From assembly GCA_016710015.1 (NCBI GenBank), contig JADJLR010000002.1, forward strand, positions 434,001-498,000: a stretch of DNA of 64,000 bases, in the 5' to 3' direction. The notes below the pieces were generated by a model. It was not told where the DNA came from and did no database searches. It saw nothing but the letters and a program-made list of their open reading frames with translations. Both the position numbers and the translations under genes were made by a program. Positions 19,001-28,435 of the stretch are shown piece by piece. This DNA comes from Flavobacteriales bacterium (GTDB lineage Bacteria > Bacteroidota > Bacteroidia > Flavobacteriales_F > PHOS-HE28). Position 1 is the stretch's first letter. Every line of letters begins with the position of its first letter.

Positions 19001-21460
19001 GACAACTGCGCAACCTGCGTGGGAGGTAACACCGGTGAAGTAGCTTGTGTGGCTGACTGCAACGGTGACTTCGGCGGTACGGCATTCCTTGACAACTGCG
19101 CAACTTGCGTGGGTGGCAACACCGGTGAAGTAGCTTGTGTGGCTGACTGCAACGGTGACTTCGGCGGAACAGCATTCCTCGACAACTGCGCAACCTGCGT
19201 CGGTGGCAACACCGGTGAAGTAGCTTGTGTGGCTGACTGCAACGGTGACTTCGGCGGAACAGCATTCATCGACAACTGCGCAACCTGCGTGGGTGGCAAC
19301 ACCGGTGAAGTAGCTTGTATCCAAGACTGCAACGGTGACTTCGGCGGAACAGCATTCATCGACAACTGCGCAACCTGCGTGGGCGGCAACACCGGTGAAG
19401 TGGCTTGTGTCCAAGACTGCAACGGCGACTTCGGTGGAACGGCATTCCTTGACAACTGCGCAACTTGCGTGGGTGGCAACACCGGTGAAGTAGCTTGTGT
19501 CCAAGACTGCAACGGTGACTTCGGCGGTACGGCATTCATCGACAATTGCGCAACCTGCGTGGGCGGAAACACCGGTGAAGTAGCTTGTGTGGCTGACTGC
19601 AACGGTGACTTCGGCGGTACAGCATTCATCGACAACTGCGCAACCTGCGTCGGTGGCAACACCGGTGAAGTAGCTTGTGTCCAAGACTGCAACGGTGACT
19701 TTGGCGGCACAGCTTTCATCGACAATTGCGCAACCTGCGTGGGTGGCAACACCGGTGAAGTGGCTTGCACCGCTGACTGCAACGGTGACTTCGGCGGTAC
19801 GGCACTTCCAGGCACGACCTGTGACGACAACAATGCCAACACGGTAGGTGACACATGGAACACAAGCTGCGCGTGTATCGGAACACCGATCAACTTCGAT
19901 TGCGAAGGCGTTAGTGGCGGAAGTGCTTCACCCGGAACCGCTTGTGACGATCAAAACGAAGGCACCATCAACGACATCTGGACCGCAGATTGCCAGTGTA
20001 GCGGAACGATCGTATCGTGCAGCAGTGATGCAGGTGCCGACCAAAGCACGTGTGCAACAGCATTGAATTTGAACGCGAGCGGCATAGGTTCATGGAGTGG
20101 TCCGGGGTTCGTGACCATATCTGAGATCGACTCTCCTCAGTCCTTGATAACGTGTACCGTCCCTGGCACCTATACACTTGTTTGGACCGTAAGCATTCCA
20201 GGCTGCACGGCGACGGACGACGTAGAGGTGACCTTCCATGGAACACCGGATGCTTCATTCACCTACGCGAGCACCACGATCTGCTCCGATGGCTCCATCA
20301 TATCCCCTTCCACCTCCACCACGGGCGGCACGTTCATGGCACCGACCGGGCTAGCGATCAACGCTAGTAGTGGCGCTATCGATCCGAGCAACAGTGAGCA
20401 AGGCAGCTATGAAGTCACCTACACGTTGGATGGCACTTGTCCGATAAGCTCCATGCAAGTGATCACCGTGAATGATGCATTGGACCCTTCTTGGGCCGCT
20501 CCGCAATCGGTCTGTGCAAACGCAACGATCATCTCTTTGGACGAATTGATCACCGGTGATGGTGGCGGTATCTGGAGTGGACAGGGCGTGAATGCAGCTA
20601 TGTTCGACCCCGCAGTAGTAGAGGGTAGCTCGTTGGTGACCTATACCGTTGGCTCGGGTAGCTGCGAACAGAGCAGCAGTGCTACGATCGTTGTGACTCC
20701 GGCACCGCAAGCCAATGGAGGAGCCGATGCATTCACGTGTGATCCCGAATACCAATTATCGGCGAACGCTTTCGGTGGAACCGGGATATGGAGTACCGAT
20801 GGCATGGCCCAATTCCTGCCAAATGCCTCCGACCCGAACGCGATCGTGACCGGAGCAGGTCCCGGAACGTATGTCCTCTTCTGGACGGTCTCCAATGACG
20901 TTTGCTCTTCCACGGACACGATACGGATCACATTCCTCGACCCGGCCACCGACCTGACCATCGATGCCGGACAAGACCAGATCTTGGAGGTAGAGACCAA
21001 CACATTCTTGGAAGCGACCACCACTCCTGGAGCGAATGTGACATGGACCCTACTGAATGGATCCGGGTCCATCGCAACGCCGAACGCGGCTCAAACCGAC
21101 GTTCATGGCTTGGGTATCGGTCCCAATACATTCATCGCCACGGTGTCATTGGGTCAATGTATCGGTACATCGGATACGATCGTCGTGCGGGTGAAGGATC
21201 TATTCATTCCACAAGGTTTCTCACCGAACGGGGATGGCGACAACGACCTGTTCGAAGTGACCGGCATGGCGGCCTATCCGGGAAGCGAACTGATGATCTA
21301 CAACCGTTGGGGGCAAGAAGTGTTCTCCGACCCAGCCTATGCCAACGGTTGGGGCGGAAGGTCCAAGAATGGAAGCGACCTACCCAATGACACCTATTTC
21401 TACCTGCTGAACCTATCTGACGGAACCGCGTACAACGGCTTCGTAGTCATCAAACGATGA
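15590..21460 (+). CDS. C-terminal part of the giant surface protein: HYR, 36 Cys-rich repeats, T9SS type B tail
   Basis: The apparent start at 15590 is only the first ATG after the damaged region; the true gene very likely begins at 10715. This part has two clean HYR units, two divergent HYR/Ig-like domains (DCQNITVQLDASGSATI; TITCPGDQTVQLAFGSTG), then 36 copies of a 30-aa repeat (core DNCATCVGGNTGEVAC and DCNGDFGGTAF). Ig/PKD-like segments follow (GGIWSGQGVNAAMFDP). The end is a gliding-motility-associated type B sorting domain (FIPQGFSPNGDGDNDLFEV, YNRWGQEVF, NDTYFYLLNL, GFVVIKR). The protein should therefore use the T9SS with the help of the adjacent PorP/SprF protein, whose ATG overlaps its stop. 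Corrected, the full gene would encode about 3,580 aa. Likely an adhesin. Confidence 0.88.
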   Translation: MASAVVDRVTLPPLPAVPQGVPGVVLGTPVSSDNCGVASVTNDAPAVFPIGVTTVTWTVTDNAGLTATCTQTVTVSDNVPPTITCPVDVAVNTNSGCTATGVALGTPVSSDNCGVATVTNDAPAVFPIGVTTVIWTVTDNAGLTATCTQTVTVSDATAPSADCQNITVQLDASGSATITPASIDGGSSDNCSGFTLSASQTVFNCSHIGVNTVTLTVTDASGNVGTCDAIVTVEDTIDPTITCPGDQTVQLAFGSTGTWYVPVINANDNCGISAIAPAVTDSLWLTAGTHALAYTAYDAAGNSFECDFEVTVDILDCFGTPNGTAFLDNCATCVGGNTGEVACVQDCNGDFGGTAFLDNCATCVGGNTGEVACVQDCNGDFGGTAFLDNCATCVGGNTGEVACVADCNGDFGGTAFLDNCATCVGGNTGEVACVADCNGDFGGTAFLDNCATCVGGNTGEVACVADCNGDFGGTAFLDNCATCVGGNTGEVACVADCNGDFGGTAFLDNCATCVGGNTGEVACIQDCNGDFGGTAVLDNCATCVGGNTGEVACIQDCNGDFGGTAFLDNCATCVGGNTGEVACIQDCNGDFGGTAFLDNCATCVGGNTGEVACVQDCNGDFGGTAFIDNCATCVGGNTGEVACIQDCNGDFGGTAFIDNCATCVGGNTGEVACVADCNGDFGGTAFLDNCATCVGGNTGEVACVADCNGDFGGTAFLDNCATCVGGNTGEVACVADCNGDFGGTAFIDNCATCVGGNTGEVACVADCNGDFGGTAFLDNCATCVGGNTGEVACVADCNGDFGGTAFLDNCATCVGGNTGEVACVADCNGDFGGTAFIDNCATCVGGNTGEVACVQDCNGDFGGTAFLDNCATCVGGNTGEVACVQDCNGDFGGTAFLDNCATCVGGNTGEVACVADCNGDFGGTAFIDNCATCVGGNTGEVACIQDCNGDFGGTAFLDNCATCVGGNTGEVACVADCNGDFGGTAFLDNCATCVGGNTGEVACIQDCNGDFGGTAFLDNCATCVGGNTGEVACIQDCNGDFGGTAFIDNCATCVGGNTGEVACVQDCNGDFGGTAFLDNCATCVGGNTGEVACVADCNGDFGGTAFIDNCATCVGGNTGEVACVQDCNGDFGGTAFIDNCATCVGGNTGEVACVADCNGDFGGTAFLDNCATCVGGNTGEVACVADCNGDFGGTAFLDNCATCVGGNTGEVACVADCNGDFGGTAFIDNCATCVGGNTGEVACIQDCNGDFGGTAFIDNCATCVGGNTGEVACVQDCNGDFGGTAFLDNCATCVGGNTGEVACVQDCNGDFGGTAFIDNCATCVGGNTGEVACVADCNGDFGGTAFIDNCATCVGGNTGEVACVQDCNGDFGGTAFIDNCATCVGGNTGEVACTADCNGDFGGTALPGTTCDDNNANTVGDTWNTSCACIGTPINFDCEGVSGGSASPGTACDDQNEGTINDIWTADCQCSGTIVSCSSDAGADQSTCATALNLNASGIGSWSGPGFVTISEIDSPQSLITCTVPGTYTLVWTVSIPGCTATDDVEVTFHGTPDASFTYASTTICSDGSIISPSTSTTGGTFMAPTGLAINASSGAIDPSNSEQGSYEVTYTLDGTCPISSMQVITVNDALDPSWAAPQSVCANATIISLDELITGDGGGIWSGQGVNAAMFDPAVVEGSSLVTYTVGSGSCEQSSSATIVVTPAPQANGGADAFTCDPEYQLSANAFGGTGIWSTDGMAQFLPNASDPNAIVTGAGPGTYVLFWTVSNDVCSSTDTIRITFLDPATDLTIDAGQDQILEVETNTFLEATTTPGANVTWTLLNGSGSIATPNAAQTDVHGLGIGPNTFIATVSLGQCIGTSDTIVVRVKDLFIPQGFSPNGDGDNDLFEVTGMAAYPGSELMIYNRWGQEVFSDPAYANGWGGRSKNGSDLPNDTYFYLLNLSDGTAYNGFVVIKR
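16556..19795 (+). repeat. 36-copy, 90-bp tandem repeat coding for a four-cysteine 30-aa unit
   Basis: From the first GGTAC at 16556 to the one starting at 19796 is exactly 36 x 90 bp with no length change anywhere. Each unit codes for GTAF(L/I)DNCATCVGGNTGEVAC(V/I)(A/Q)DCNGDFG in a fixed frame, with four cysteines per unit (144 in total). Only a few positions vary: Leu/Ile after GTAF, VA/VQ/IQ before the DCNGDFG, one AVLD at unit 8 and one CTAD at unit 36. The three-unit pattern (Ile-VA, Leu-VA, Leu-VA) recurs at units 12-14, 15-17 and 28-30, a sign of block duplication. All six frames stay open over long distances because the unit lacks stops. Confidence 0.97.
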
Positions 21461-22380
21461 GGACCAAAGGACATATCCTCCTTGTCGTAGCCATGATCTG
21501 CGGGAAGCAAATGACCGGTCAACATACGCCATTGACAAGCCAATACCTGTTCAACGGATTGGTGATCAATCCCGCCTATGCTGGCAGTCGTGATGCATTG
21601 GCGGCCAACCTCACCTATCGTCATCAATGGGCCGGTCTCGATGGTGCCCCGGTGACCCAGATCGCCAGCATCCATGCTCCAGTGGCCCGACGGAAGGTGG
21701 GTTTGGGACTCCTATTGTACAACGACAAGATCGGCGTGAGCCAAGAGACCGGTCTCTTTTCGAACTACGCGTACCGTGTGCGGTTCAGAAATGGGAAACT
21801 CTCCTTCGGACTGGGTGCCGGCCTCACCTTCCTACGCAGCCAATGGTCGACCTTGGCGATCCAGCAGACCTCGGACATTTCCTTCGCCTCGGATACGCGT
21901 AGCGCCATTCGTCCCAACTTCAGTACAGGGGCCTTCTACTACACCAAGAATTGGTTCGTTGGAGTCTCCGCTCCTTTCCTGATCGTACACCGTTACTCGG
22001 TGAACAACGATGGCTGGAAGCTCTCGGACAGCCGTGGAGATCTGCAACCTATGCTAACGGGCGGGTACGTATTTGAACTTTCCCGGGAAGTGAAACTGAA
22101 ACCGAGCACCTTGGTCCGTTACCGCACAGCGACCGGGGTTCAAGCCGACCTTAGCACGAACCTGATCTACCAGGATCGGATCTGGTTGGGAGCATCATAC
22201 CGCTCCGGAGATGCCTTCGTTGCCTCGCTCGAAGTGCTGCCCACACCCCAGTGGAGACTCGGATATGCGTATGATCTGGGAATGTCCAAACTACGTGCAG
22301 CTCATTTCGGTTCGCATGAGGTGATGCTCCAATATGAATTCGGCTACCGTATCCGAGTAAAAGACCCTCGCTCATTCTAA
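21457..22380 (+). CDS. PorP/SprF family outer-membrane protein (type IX secretion)
   Basis: A 307-aa protein with a signal sequence and the family start QHTPLTSQYLFNGLVINPAY, AGSRDALAANLTYRHQW, followed by beta-barrel strands and an aromatic C-terminus (VMLQYEFGYRIRVKDPRSF). PorP/SprF proteins are outer-membrane barrels that assist T9SS export and attachment of proteins with type B tails. The ATG overlaps the stop of the giant adhesin gene (ATGA), and the next gene begins right after its stop. This places it as the dedicated partner of the adhesin. Family call strong; partner assignment inferred from position. Confidence 0.92.
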   Translation: MRTKGHILLVVAMICGKQMTGQHTPLTSQYLFNGLVINPAYAGSRDALAANLTYRHQWAGLDGAPVTQIASIHAPVARRKVGLGLLLYNDKIGVSQETGLFSNYAYRVRFRNGKLSFGLGAGLTFLRSQWSTLAIQQTSDISFASDTRSAIRPNFSTGAFYYTKNWFVGVSAPFLIVHRYSVNNDGWKLSDSRGDLQPMLTGGYVFELSREVKLKPSTLVRYRTATGVQADLSTNLIYQDRIWLGASYRSGDAFVASLEVLPTPQWRLGYAYDLGMSKLRAAHFGSHEVMLQYEFGYRIRVKDPRSF

Positions 22381-24570
22381 ATGCTTCGCAAGCTCTCCAT
22401 AGCCTTCGTGTTGCTCGCCAATGTTGGTGTGGCTCAGGAGTCCCATGAGGTAATGCCCCTAGCACTTGGCAACATGACGGAGGACTATGCGCCGGTCTTT
22501 CTGGATTCGGGTTTCGTTATGAGTTCCATCCGGGAGACCGAAGCCACCATCGCATTCAAGGACGCAGAAACCGGCCGACCGCTTGCCGACCTATACTGGG
22601 TCCCCCTGATGGACAATGTACCGGGCACTCCGGTCCTCTTCAGTGCGAACCTAACAACACCGGTGAACGAAGGTCCAGCTGCATTCACACACGGTGGTAA
22701 AACGATCTGCTACACCCGGAATGTGACACTTCCGAAGAAGTTATCCAACCTCCGCGCATCGAATTCCCAACTCGGACTCTTCTTCTCCGATCTGGAGAAC
22801 GGGACCTGGTCTTTGCCGATCCCTTTCATGCACAATAGCACCAAATACTCGGTGATGCACCCAGCGATCAGCATCGATGGCAACACCCTGATATTCGCCA
22901 GTGACATGCCAGAGGGCCTTGGTGGCATGGACCTCTACCGCAGTACTCGAACCGTCGAGGGCTGGTCCACGCCGGAGAATCTCGGTGCTGCGATCAATGG
23001 CCCGAACAACGATGTATTTCCCTCCTTCGGTCCGAACGGTGCCTTGTACTACTCCAGCGACCGGATCGGCGGAATGGGCAAACTGGACCTCTACATGGCT
23101 CCGCGCAACGGTCCTACTTGGAGTGATCCGACCGCCCTGCCAGCCCCGATCAACTCTCCGGGGAACGACATGGGGATCACCTTCCGCGCCGATGGACGCA
23201 ATGGTTACTTCAGTTCGAACCGAAGTGGGACGGATCGGATCATGTCCATGAAGTGGACCGTTCCGAAATTCCGGGACTGTGCACCTCAAGAGCGAAACAA
23301 TTACTGTTACGCCTTCCGAGCCAAGAAGCATGCCGCCACAAGTTCACTCCCGCTTGACCACGTTTGGGAACTTGGTGACGGTACCCGCACCACCGGTTTG
23401 GTCGCCGAACACTGCTACGACCAGCCAGGCACCTACGTCGTACGCTCCTTGCTCGTGGATCGCAAGACCGGGGATGTCTTCCATCAACTCAAGGAGCACG
23501 AGTTGGTGATCGATGATGCCCAGCAAGCTTGGATCTCATCACCGGATACGGTGCGCACTGGACGTGCGATGGCCTTGGATGCATTCAATAGCCACCTGAC
23601 CGAATGGGAACCCTCGGAATACCATTGGGATATGGGAAATGGCTCAGTCCTTCAAGGCGAGAAGATCCAGCATACGTTCCGGATACCTGGAGTGTATGAA
23701 GTCAAATTGGATATTCTTTCCCAACCGGATGCCAACGGTGCGATCGCCAACCAGTGCAACACCCGAACCGTGGTGGTCTTGGATCGCTTCCACGATCAGG
23801 AGGACCTGACCGTGGTGGCCACCTACCAAGATGTCATGGGGGCCACACACACGTTCGAGTACCAAGAATTGCCCTTTGATCAATTGGGTATGGCCATGGA
23901 TGAGATGGCGGATGCTACCTTCTCCGTGGAACTCTTTGCATCGAAGGATCGGATCAGCTTGGACGATCCGAAATTCATGGAAGTCCGCAAACTGTATAGG
24001 GTGGTGGAACGTTTCGATCCGGAACGCGGCGTGTACACCTATTCAGTAGGTGAGACCAGTGATCTGGAAGAGCTTTACAAAGTGTTCAAGAAGGTGAAGG
24101 AGTTGCAATTCCTGGATGCCGAAGTATTCCAACTGCAACCCGAGAAGTTGATGGACCTGAGCAAACTCGATCTTGCCTCGATCGAAGAGTTGAATCATTC
24201 GAAACTGCGGACCAATGCGATCCACTTCGCGTACAAAAGCGCGGATATCGGATCGGGGTCCGAGGAGACCTTGGACCAGATCATCGGATTGCTCCGTCAA
24301 CACCCGGAATTGAAGTTGGTGATCGAGGCGCACACGGACGACATTGGAAACAACGCATACAACATCGACCTTTCCCAACAGCGTGCGCAGTCCGTACTCA
24401 GTTATCTGGAGGAACACGATGTTTCTCCGGACCGGTTGATCCCCGTGGGCCATGGAGAGAACCAGCCCATGGCGAGCAACAAGACCGAAGATGGGCGCAG
24501 TCAGAACCGTCGTGTGGAATTCCGCATGACCGTTAAGGGCGAGGATCAGGCGTTCCAGAAGACCCGCTGA
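22381..24570 (+). CDS. PD40/PKD/OmpA outer-membrane protein
   Basis: A 729-aa protein starting on the base after the previous stop. After a signal peptide (about 1-18) come PD40 propeller repeats (HPAISIDGNTLIFASDMPEG, DVFPSFGPNGALYYSSDR, GITFRADGRNGYFSSNRSG), a PKD-like pair (HVWELGDGTRTTG, YHWDMGNGSVLQG), a linker domain, and a C-terminal OmpA-like peptidoglycan-binding domain (IHFAYKSADIGSGSEETLDQ, VIEAHTDDIGNNAYNIDLSQ, GHGENQPMASNKTEDGRSQN, RRVEFRM). It probably ties the outer-membrane SprF partner to the cell wall. Similar PD40-OmpA genes commonly follow porP/sprF genes in Bacteroidota. It forms the third gene of the first adhesin cassette. Confidence 0.9.
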   Translation: MLRKLSIAFVLLANVGVAQESHEVMPLALGNMTEDYAPVFLDSGFVMSSIRETEATIAFKDAETGRPLADLYWVPLMDNVPGTPVLFSANLTTPVNEGPAAFTHGGKTICYTRNVTLPKKLSNLRASNSQLGLFFSDLENGTWSLPIPFMHNSTKYSVMHPAISIDGNTLIFASDMPEGLGGMDLYRSTRTVEGWSTPENLGAAINGPNNDVFPSFGPNGALYYSSDRIGGMGKLDLYMAPRNGPTWSDPTALPAPINSPGNDMGITFRADGRNGYFSSNRSGTDRIMSMKWTVPKFRDCAPQERNNYCYAFRAKKHAATSSLPLDHVWELGDGTRTTGLVAEHCYDQPGTYVVRSLLVDRKTGDVFHQLKEHELVIDDAQQAWISSPDTVRTGRAMALDAFNSHLTEWEPSEYHWDMGNGSVLQGEKIQHTFRIPGVYEVKLDILSQPDANGAIANQCNTRTVVVLDRFHDQEDLTVVATYQDVMGATHTFEYQELPFDQLGMAMDEMADATFSVELFASKDRISLDDPKFMEVRKLYRVVERFDPERGVYTYSVGETSDLEELYKVFKKVKELQFLDAEVFQLQPEKLMDLSKLDLASIEELNHSKLRTNAIHFAYKSADIGSGSEETLDQIIGLLRQHPELKLVIEAHTDDIGNNAYNIDLSQQRAQSVLSYLEEHDVSPDRLIPVGHGENQPMASNKTEDGRSQNRRVEFRMTVKGEDQAFQKTR

Positions 24571-24691
24571 TCACGCCTCGCGTACAACACGGTTCGACGA
24601 CGACCGGAGTTCCTGAAGCTTTCGGTCATTGTTCCACGAATGGTCCGCAGATCGTTCCGCTCAACCCCATCGTGGTGGATACCTTAGCTGC

Positions 24692-27600
24692 GTGTCACCT
24701 TCGAACCGCATCTTGGCCCACCTGATCTTCTTGTGTGCTTCGGTCCAAGCGACCGTGGCCCAGACGGGTCTTCAATTCATCCAGAATCGTGGGCAATGGC
24801 CGGATGCAGTGACCTATCGTGCGGACGCACCCTCGGCCACGGTCTGGGTCGAACGCAGTAGCTTGTTGATCGATCGGTACGATGCCACCGCCATGGAGCA
24901 CTTGGCCCATGCGCATACGCACGGTGGTGAAGTCCCGCGAACCGTTGCTCATCATGCACTCCGGTTGGGCTTTGCAGGCGCGAACCCAGACCCGATCATC
25001 GAACCGTTGGGTATTCGACCGGGGGCGTACAACTACATCCTCGGTAATGATGCCTCCCGTTGGGTGGGCAAGGCACATGCATTCGGTGCCTTGGTGCAAA
25101 AGGACATCTACCCTGGGGTGGACCTGCGCATTCGGGCAAAACACACCGCGTTGAAATACGACCTACTCCTTGCAGCCGAAGCGGAGGTGGGAAAGATCCT
25201 TCTTCACTATGAAGGAGCCGAACGCATCGAGCTGACCCCGGACCGGCTGATCATCCACACCGCACTGGGCGCTCTTACCGAAAGTATTCCACTGGCTTAC
25301 CAAGAGATCGCTGGGGAACGCCGACACGTCGAATGCACCTATCGCAGGGTTGGTGATCTCATCGGTTTCGAACTTGGTGTACACGACCCTACTGCACCCG
25401 TGGTGATCGACCCGACCCTTGTCTTCAGTACGTATTCCGGTTCGTTCGCCAACAATTTCGGTTACACCGCTACTTTCGATCGCAATGGATTTCTGTACAG
25501 CGGCAGCACGGCGTTCGGTCAAGGCTATCCGACCACCACGGGAGCCTATCAAGTTTCGCATGCCGGTGGTGATGGCTTGTTCGACGGGACCGATATCGCC
25601 CTTACGAAGTACGACACCACGGGCACCTTCCTCATCTGGAGCACGTACCTGGGCGGAAGCAGCGACGAACTACCCCACAGTTTGATCGTGAACGGGAACG
25701 ACGAGGTCTTCGTGTACGGCACCACCAGTTCGCCTAATTTTCCCACTACTGCCGGGGCGTTCGATGGCACCTTCCATGGTGGCCCGCCCGTGGACCTCAC
25801 CAACGGACTGGGTGCCGATATGCCGAACGGTGCGGACATGATCGTGGCACGCTTGAGCGCAGATGGTTCGCAATTGCTGGCGAGCACCTACCTCGGTGGT
25901 TCTGGTACCGATGGATTGAATACAGCGGCAGGGCTGAAGTTCAACTATGCGGATGAAGTACGCGGAGAGGTGTTGCTGGATGCCAACGACAATGTGTACA
26001 TCGCGAGTTGCACGGCATCGCCCGACATGCCAGTGACCATCGGCAGCATCCAACCCGTGTATGGTGGCGGTGCGCAGGATGGCGTGGTGGTGAAGATGGA
26101 CGCTTCACTCACTTCGGTGATCTGGGGCAGCTACTTCGGCGGAACTGCTGCCGATGCCATCTACAACATCGAATTGAACAGTGCAGGAGCATTGTACGTG
26201 ACAGGTGGAACGCGTAGCACGGACCTGCCCGTCACCTCTGGAGCGTATCAAAGCACCTTCCAAGGCGGCACTGCGGACGGATTCGTTGCGTTGATCGGTG
26301 GCAATGGAGCCACCTTGCTCGCTAGTAGCTATTTCGGCACCAGCGGATATGACCAATGCTACTTCGCCGAGCTGGATCAGGAAGGCCAAGTGTACCTCTT
26401 CGGTCAAACCACTGCGGTCGGAAATGTCCTGATCGTGAACGCGCCGTACAACGTTCCGAACGCAGGTCAATTCATTTCGAAAATGGATCCTGGCCTCACA
26501 GCGATCCAGATCAGCACCCGATTCGGTCAAGGCGATGGCATTCCGGACATCTCCCCGACCGCATTCTTGGTGGACTATTGCGACAAGATCTACGTGAGTG
26601 GTTGGGGTAGCGCGATCCAAGGTGGACAGTTGAGCACGGCCGGGTTACCGGTAACTCCCGATGGCTTTCAACAAACGACCGATGGCAACGACTTCTACCT
26701 CGCGGTCTTTGACATCGATCTCTCGGACCTGTTCTACGCCACCTACTTCGGCGGCGGCACCAGTGCCGAGCATGTGGATGGAGGCACCAGCCGATTCGAC
26801 CGACGTGGTCGAGTTTACCAAAGTGTTTGCGCCGGATGTGGCGGAAATTCCGACTTCCCGATCCAACCGAACCCCGGTGCGTGGAGCCCCACGAACAATA
26901 GCGGTTTCTGCAACAACGGCGTTTTCAAGTTCGATTTCGACCTACCGATCGTTGTGGCGGACTTCGGATCGAGCACCAACTGCCTGCCTACGCCGATCAC
27001 CTTCAACAACCAGAGCTACGGTGCCACGGACCATGCTTGGCAATTCGGTGATGGCACGAGCAGCACGCTTCCCTCGCCGAGTCACCTTTATGCCGCTCCG
27101 GGTGTGTACACCGTGACCTTGATCGCGAGCAATGCATCAACGTGCAACCTGAGTGATACAACGACCCAGCAGATCGTGATCCTGGGCGACGGCAACCTTG
27201 AACTTCCGGACACGACCATTTGTTCGGGCGGATCCGTTCAGATCGGCATCCTGCCCATCGCCGATCCGAGCGTGACCTATCAATGGTCCCCATCGCAAGG
27301 GTTGTCCAACGCAACAGCTTCGAATCCCTTCGCTTCGCCCATACAGACCAATACGTATGCCTTGACGATCAGCAACGGAACGTGCAGCACCACCGCGCGA
27401 CAAACCGTGATCGTGAGCACGGGTGCGATCGATGCCGGCGCGGAACAACTCCTTTGCGGACCCGACCCGGTCACGACCCTTGTGGCGAACGGTTTCGGAA
27501 GTATCCATGCGTTCCAATGGTCCAGTACCGCCACATTCTCCGATACACTGAACGCACCCATCGCAGATAGTACAGCGCTCGTGATGCCGCTTCGTGATAC

Positions 27601-28435
27601 GTGGTACTTCGCACGCGCATTGGATCAGGCATGTAGCGCCGTGGATAGTGTACTCCTCCGCGTTTCGCTTGCAGTCCCTCTCCTTTTCGGTGACAGCACG
27701 ATCTGCACATCGGATATCGCGACGTTGGAGTTGTCCGGTATCGATCCGGGTTCCACGATCACTTGGGAACCGACCGATGGGATCATTTCCGGACAAGGGA
27801 CCACCAGTGTACAGGTCGCACCGGAGGAGACCATGGGCTTTGGTGTTACCGTATTATCCCCGCTCGGATGCATCTGGAATGCAACCACTATCGTCGTGGT
27901 TTCGCCACTGGATGGCACCTCGGTGATCGCTACGGCCACGCCCTCGCTCGTACTTCCCGGCGAAAGCGTTCAACTTCAAGCTTTCCCAACCGATGCGGCG
28001 AGTTATTCCTGGTCACCGACCGCACCACTCAACACGCCGAACATCGCCACTCCCATAGCAACGGTCACAGCAAGCACGCTGTTCACGGTGACCGTTTCCG
28101 ATGGCATTTGCACCAAGGATGCCTTCGTTCGGGTAGAGGTCCACGACCTCCGTTGCGCCGACCCGGATATTTTCGTTCCGAACACTTTCACCCCGAATGG
28201 CGATGGGAACAATGATGTCCTTTACGTGCGTGGTCGAGCGGTGGAACGCCTGAATTTCGAACTGTTCGATCGATGGGGTGAGTTGATCTTCCAGACCACC
28301 GATCTCACGCGCGGATGGGACGGTACGTACAAAGGGAAACCCGTCGACCCTGCGGTCTTCGTGTATCACCTGACCGCATATTGCATCGATGGGCAGCGCT
28401 ACTTCACAAAAGGAAACGTGACCGTTCTGCGATGA
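24692..28435 (+). CDS. T9SS type B surface protein with DUF7948-like N-terminus, SBBP repeats and PKD domain
   Basis: About 1247 aa if read from the GTG at 24692, which gives a good signal peptide (VSPSNRILAHLIFLCASVQA, then TVAQ). An ATG at 24629 is in frame but would add 21 polar residues before the signal. Mature start QFIQNRGQWPDAVTYRAD is typical of a large Bacteroidota family (DUF7948-like). Then SBBP repeats (STYLGGSSDELPHSLIV, GSYFGGTAADAIYNIELN, ATYFGGGTSAEHVDGG), a PKD domain (HAWQFGDGTSSTLPSPSHLY), Ig-like segments and a type B sorting tail (FVPNTFTPNGDGNNDVLYV, LFDRWGELIFQ, FVYHLTAYC). It heads the second cassette, and its stop overlaps the next PorP/SprF gene. Function probably adhesion or motility, unproven. 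Confidence 0.88.
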   Translation: MSPSNRILAHLIFLCASVQATVAQTGLQFIQNRGQWPDAVTYRADAPSATVWVERSSLLIDRYDATAMEHLAHAHTHGGEVPRTVAHHALRLGFAGANPDPIIEPLGIRPGAYNYILGNDASRWVGKAHAFGALVQKDIYPGVDLRIRAKHTALKYDLLLAAEAEVGKILLHYEGAERIELTPDRLIIHTALGALTESIPLAYQEIAGERRHVECTYRRVGDLIGFELGVHDPTAPVVIDPTLVFSTYSGSFANNFGYTATFDRNGFLYSGSTAFGQGYPTTTGAYQVSHAGGDGLFDGTDIALTKYDTTGTFLIWSTYLGGSSDELPHSLIVNGNDEVFVYGTTSSPNFPTTAGAFDGTFHGGPPVDLTNGLGADMPNGADMIVARLSADGSQLLASTYLGGSGTDGLNTAAGLKFNYADEVRGEVLLDANDNVYIASCTASPDMPVTIGSIQPVYGGGAQDGVVVKMDASLTSVIWGSYFGGTAADAIYNIELNSAGALYVTGGTRSTDLPVTSGAYQSTFQGGTADGFVALIGGNGATLLASSYFGTSGYDQCYFAELDQEGQVYLFGQTTAVGNVLIVNAPYNVPNAGQFISKMDPGLTAIQISTRFGQGDGIPDISPTAFLVDYCDKIYVSGWGSAIQGGQLSTAGLPVTPDGFQQTTDGNDFYLAVFDIDLSDLFYATYFGGGTSAEHVDGGTSRFDRRGRVYQSVCAGCGGNSDFPIQPNPGAWSPTNNSGFCNNGVFKFDFDLPIVVADFGSSTNCLPTPITFNNQSYGATDHAWQFGDGTSSTLPSPSHLYAAPGVYTVTLIASNASTCNLSDTTTQQIVILGDGNLELPDTTICSGGSVQIGILPIADPSVTYQWSPSQGLSNATASNPFASPIQTNTYALTISNGTCSTTARQTVIVSTGAIDAGAEQLLCGPDPVTTLVANGFGSIHAFQWSSTATFSDTLNAPIADSTALVMPLRDTWYFARALDQACSAVDSVLLRVSLAVPLLFGDSTICTSDIATLELSGIDPGSTITWEPTDGIISGQGTTSVQVAPEETMGFGVTVLSPLGCIWNATTIVVVSPLDGTSVIATATPSLVLPGESVQLQAFPTDAASYSWSPTAPLNTPNIATPIATVTASTLFTVTVSDGICTKDAFVRVEVHDLRCADPDIFVPNTFTPNGDGNNDVLYVRGRAVERLNFELFDRWGELIFQTTDLTRGWDGTYKGKPVDPAVFVYHLTAYCIDGQRYFTKGNVTVLR

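Noticed and set aside
16556..19795. Regular direct repeats considered as a CRISPR array
   Set aside because: There are no unique spacers; the whole 90-bp unit repeats and it is in frame within a long gene.
16477..19893. Long minus-strand open frames (1138 and 1050 codons) across the 90-bp repeats
   Set aside because: They are mirror images of the repeat: a 90-bp unit with no stop in a frame stays open in all copies. They have no sensible start, no signal and no domain.
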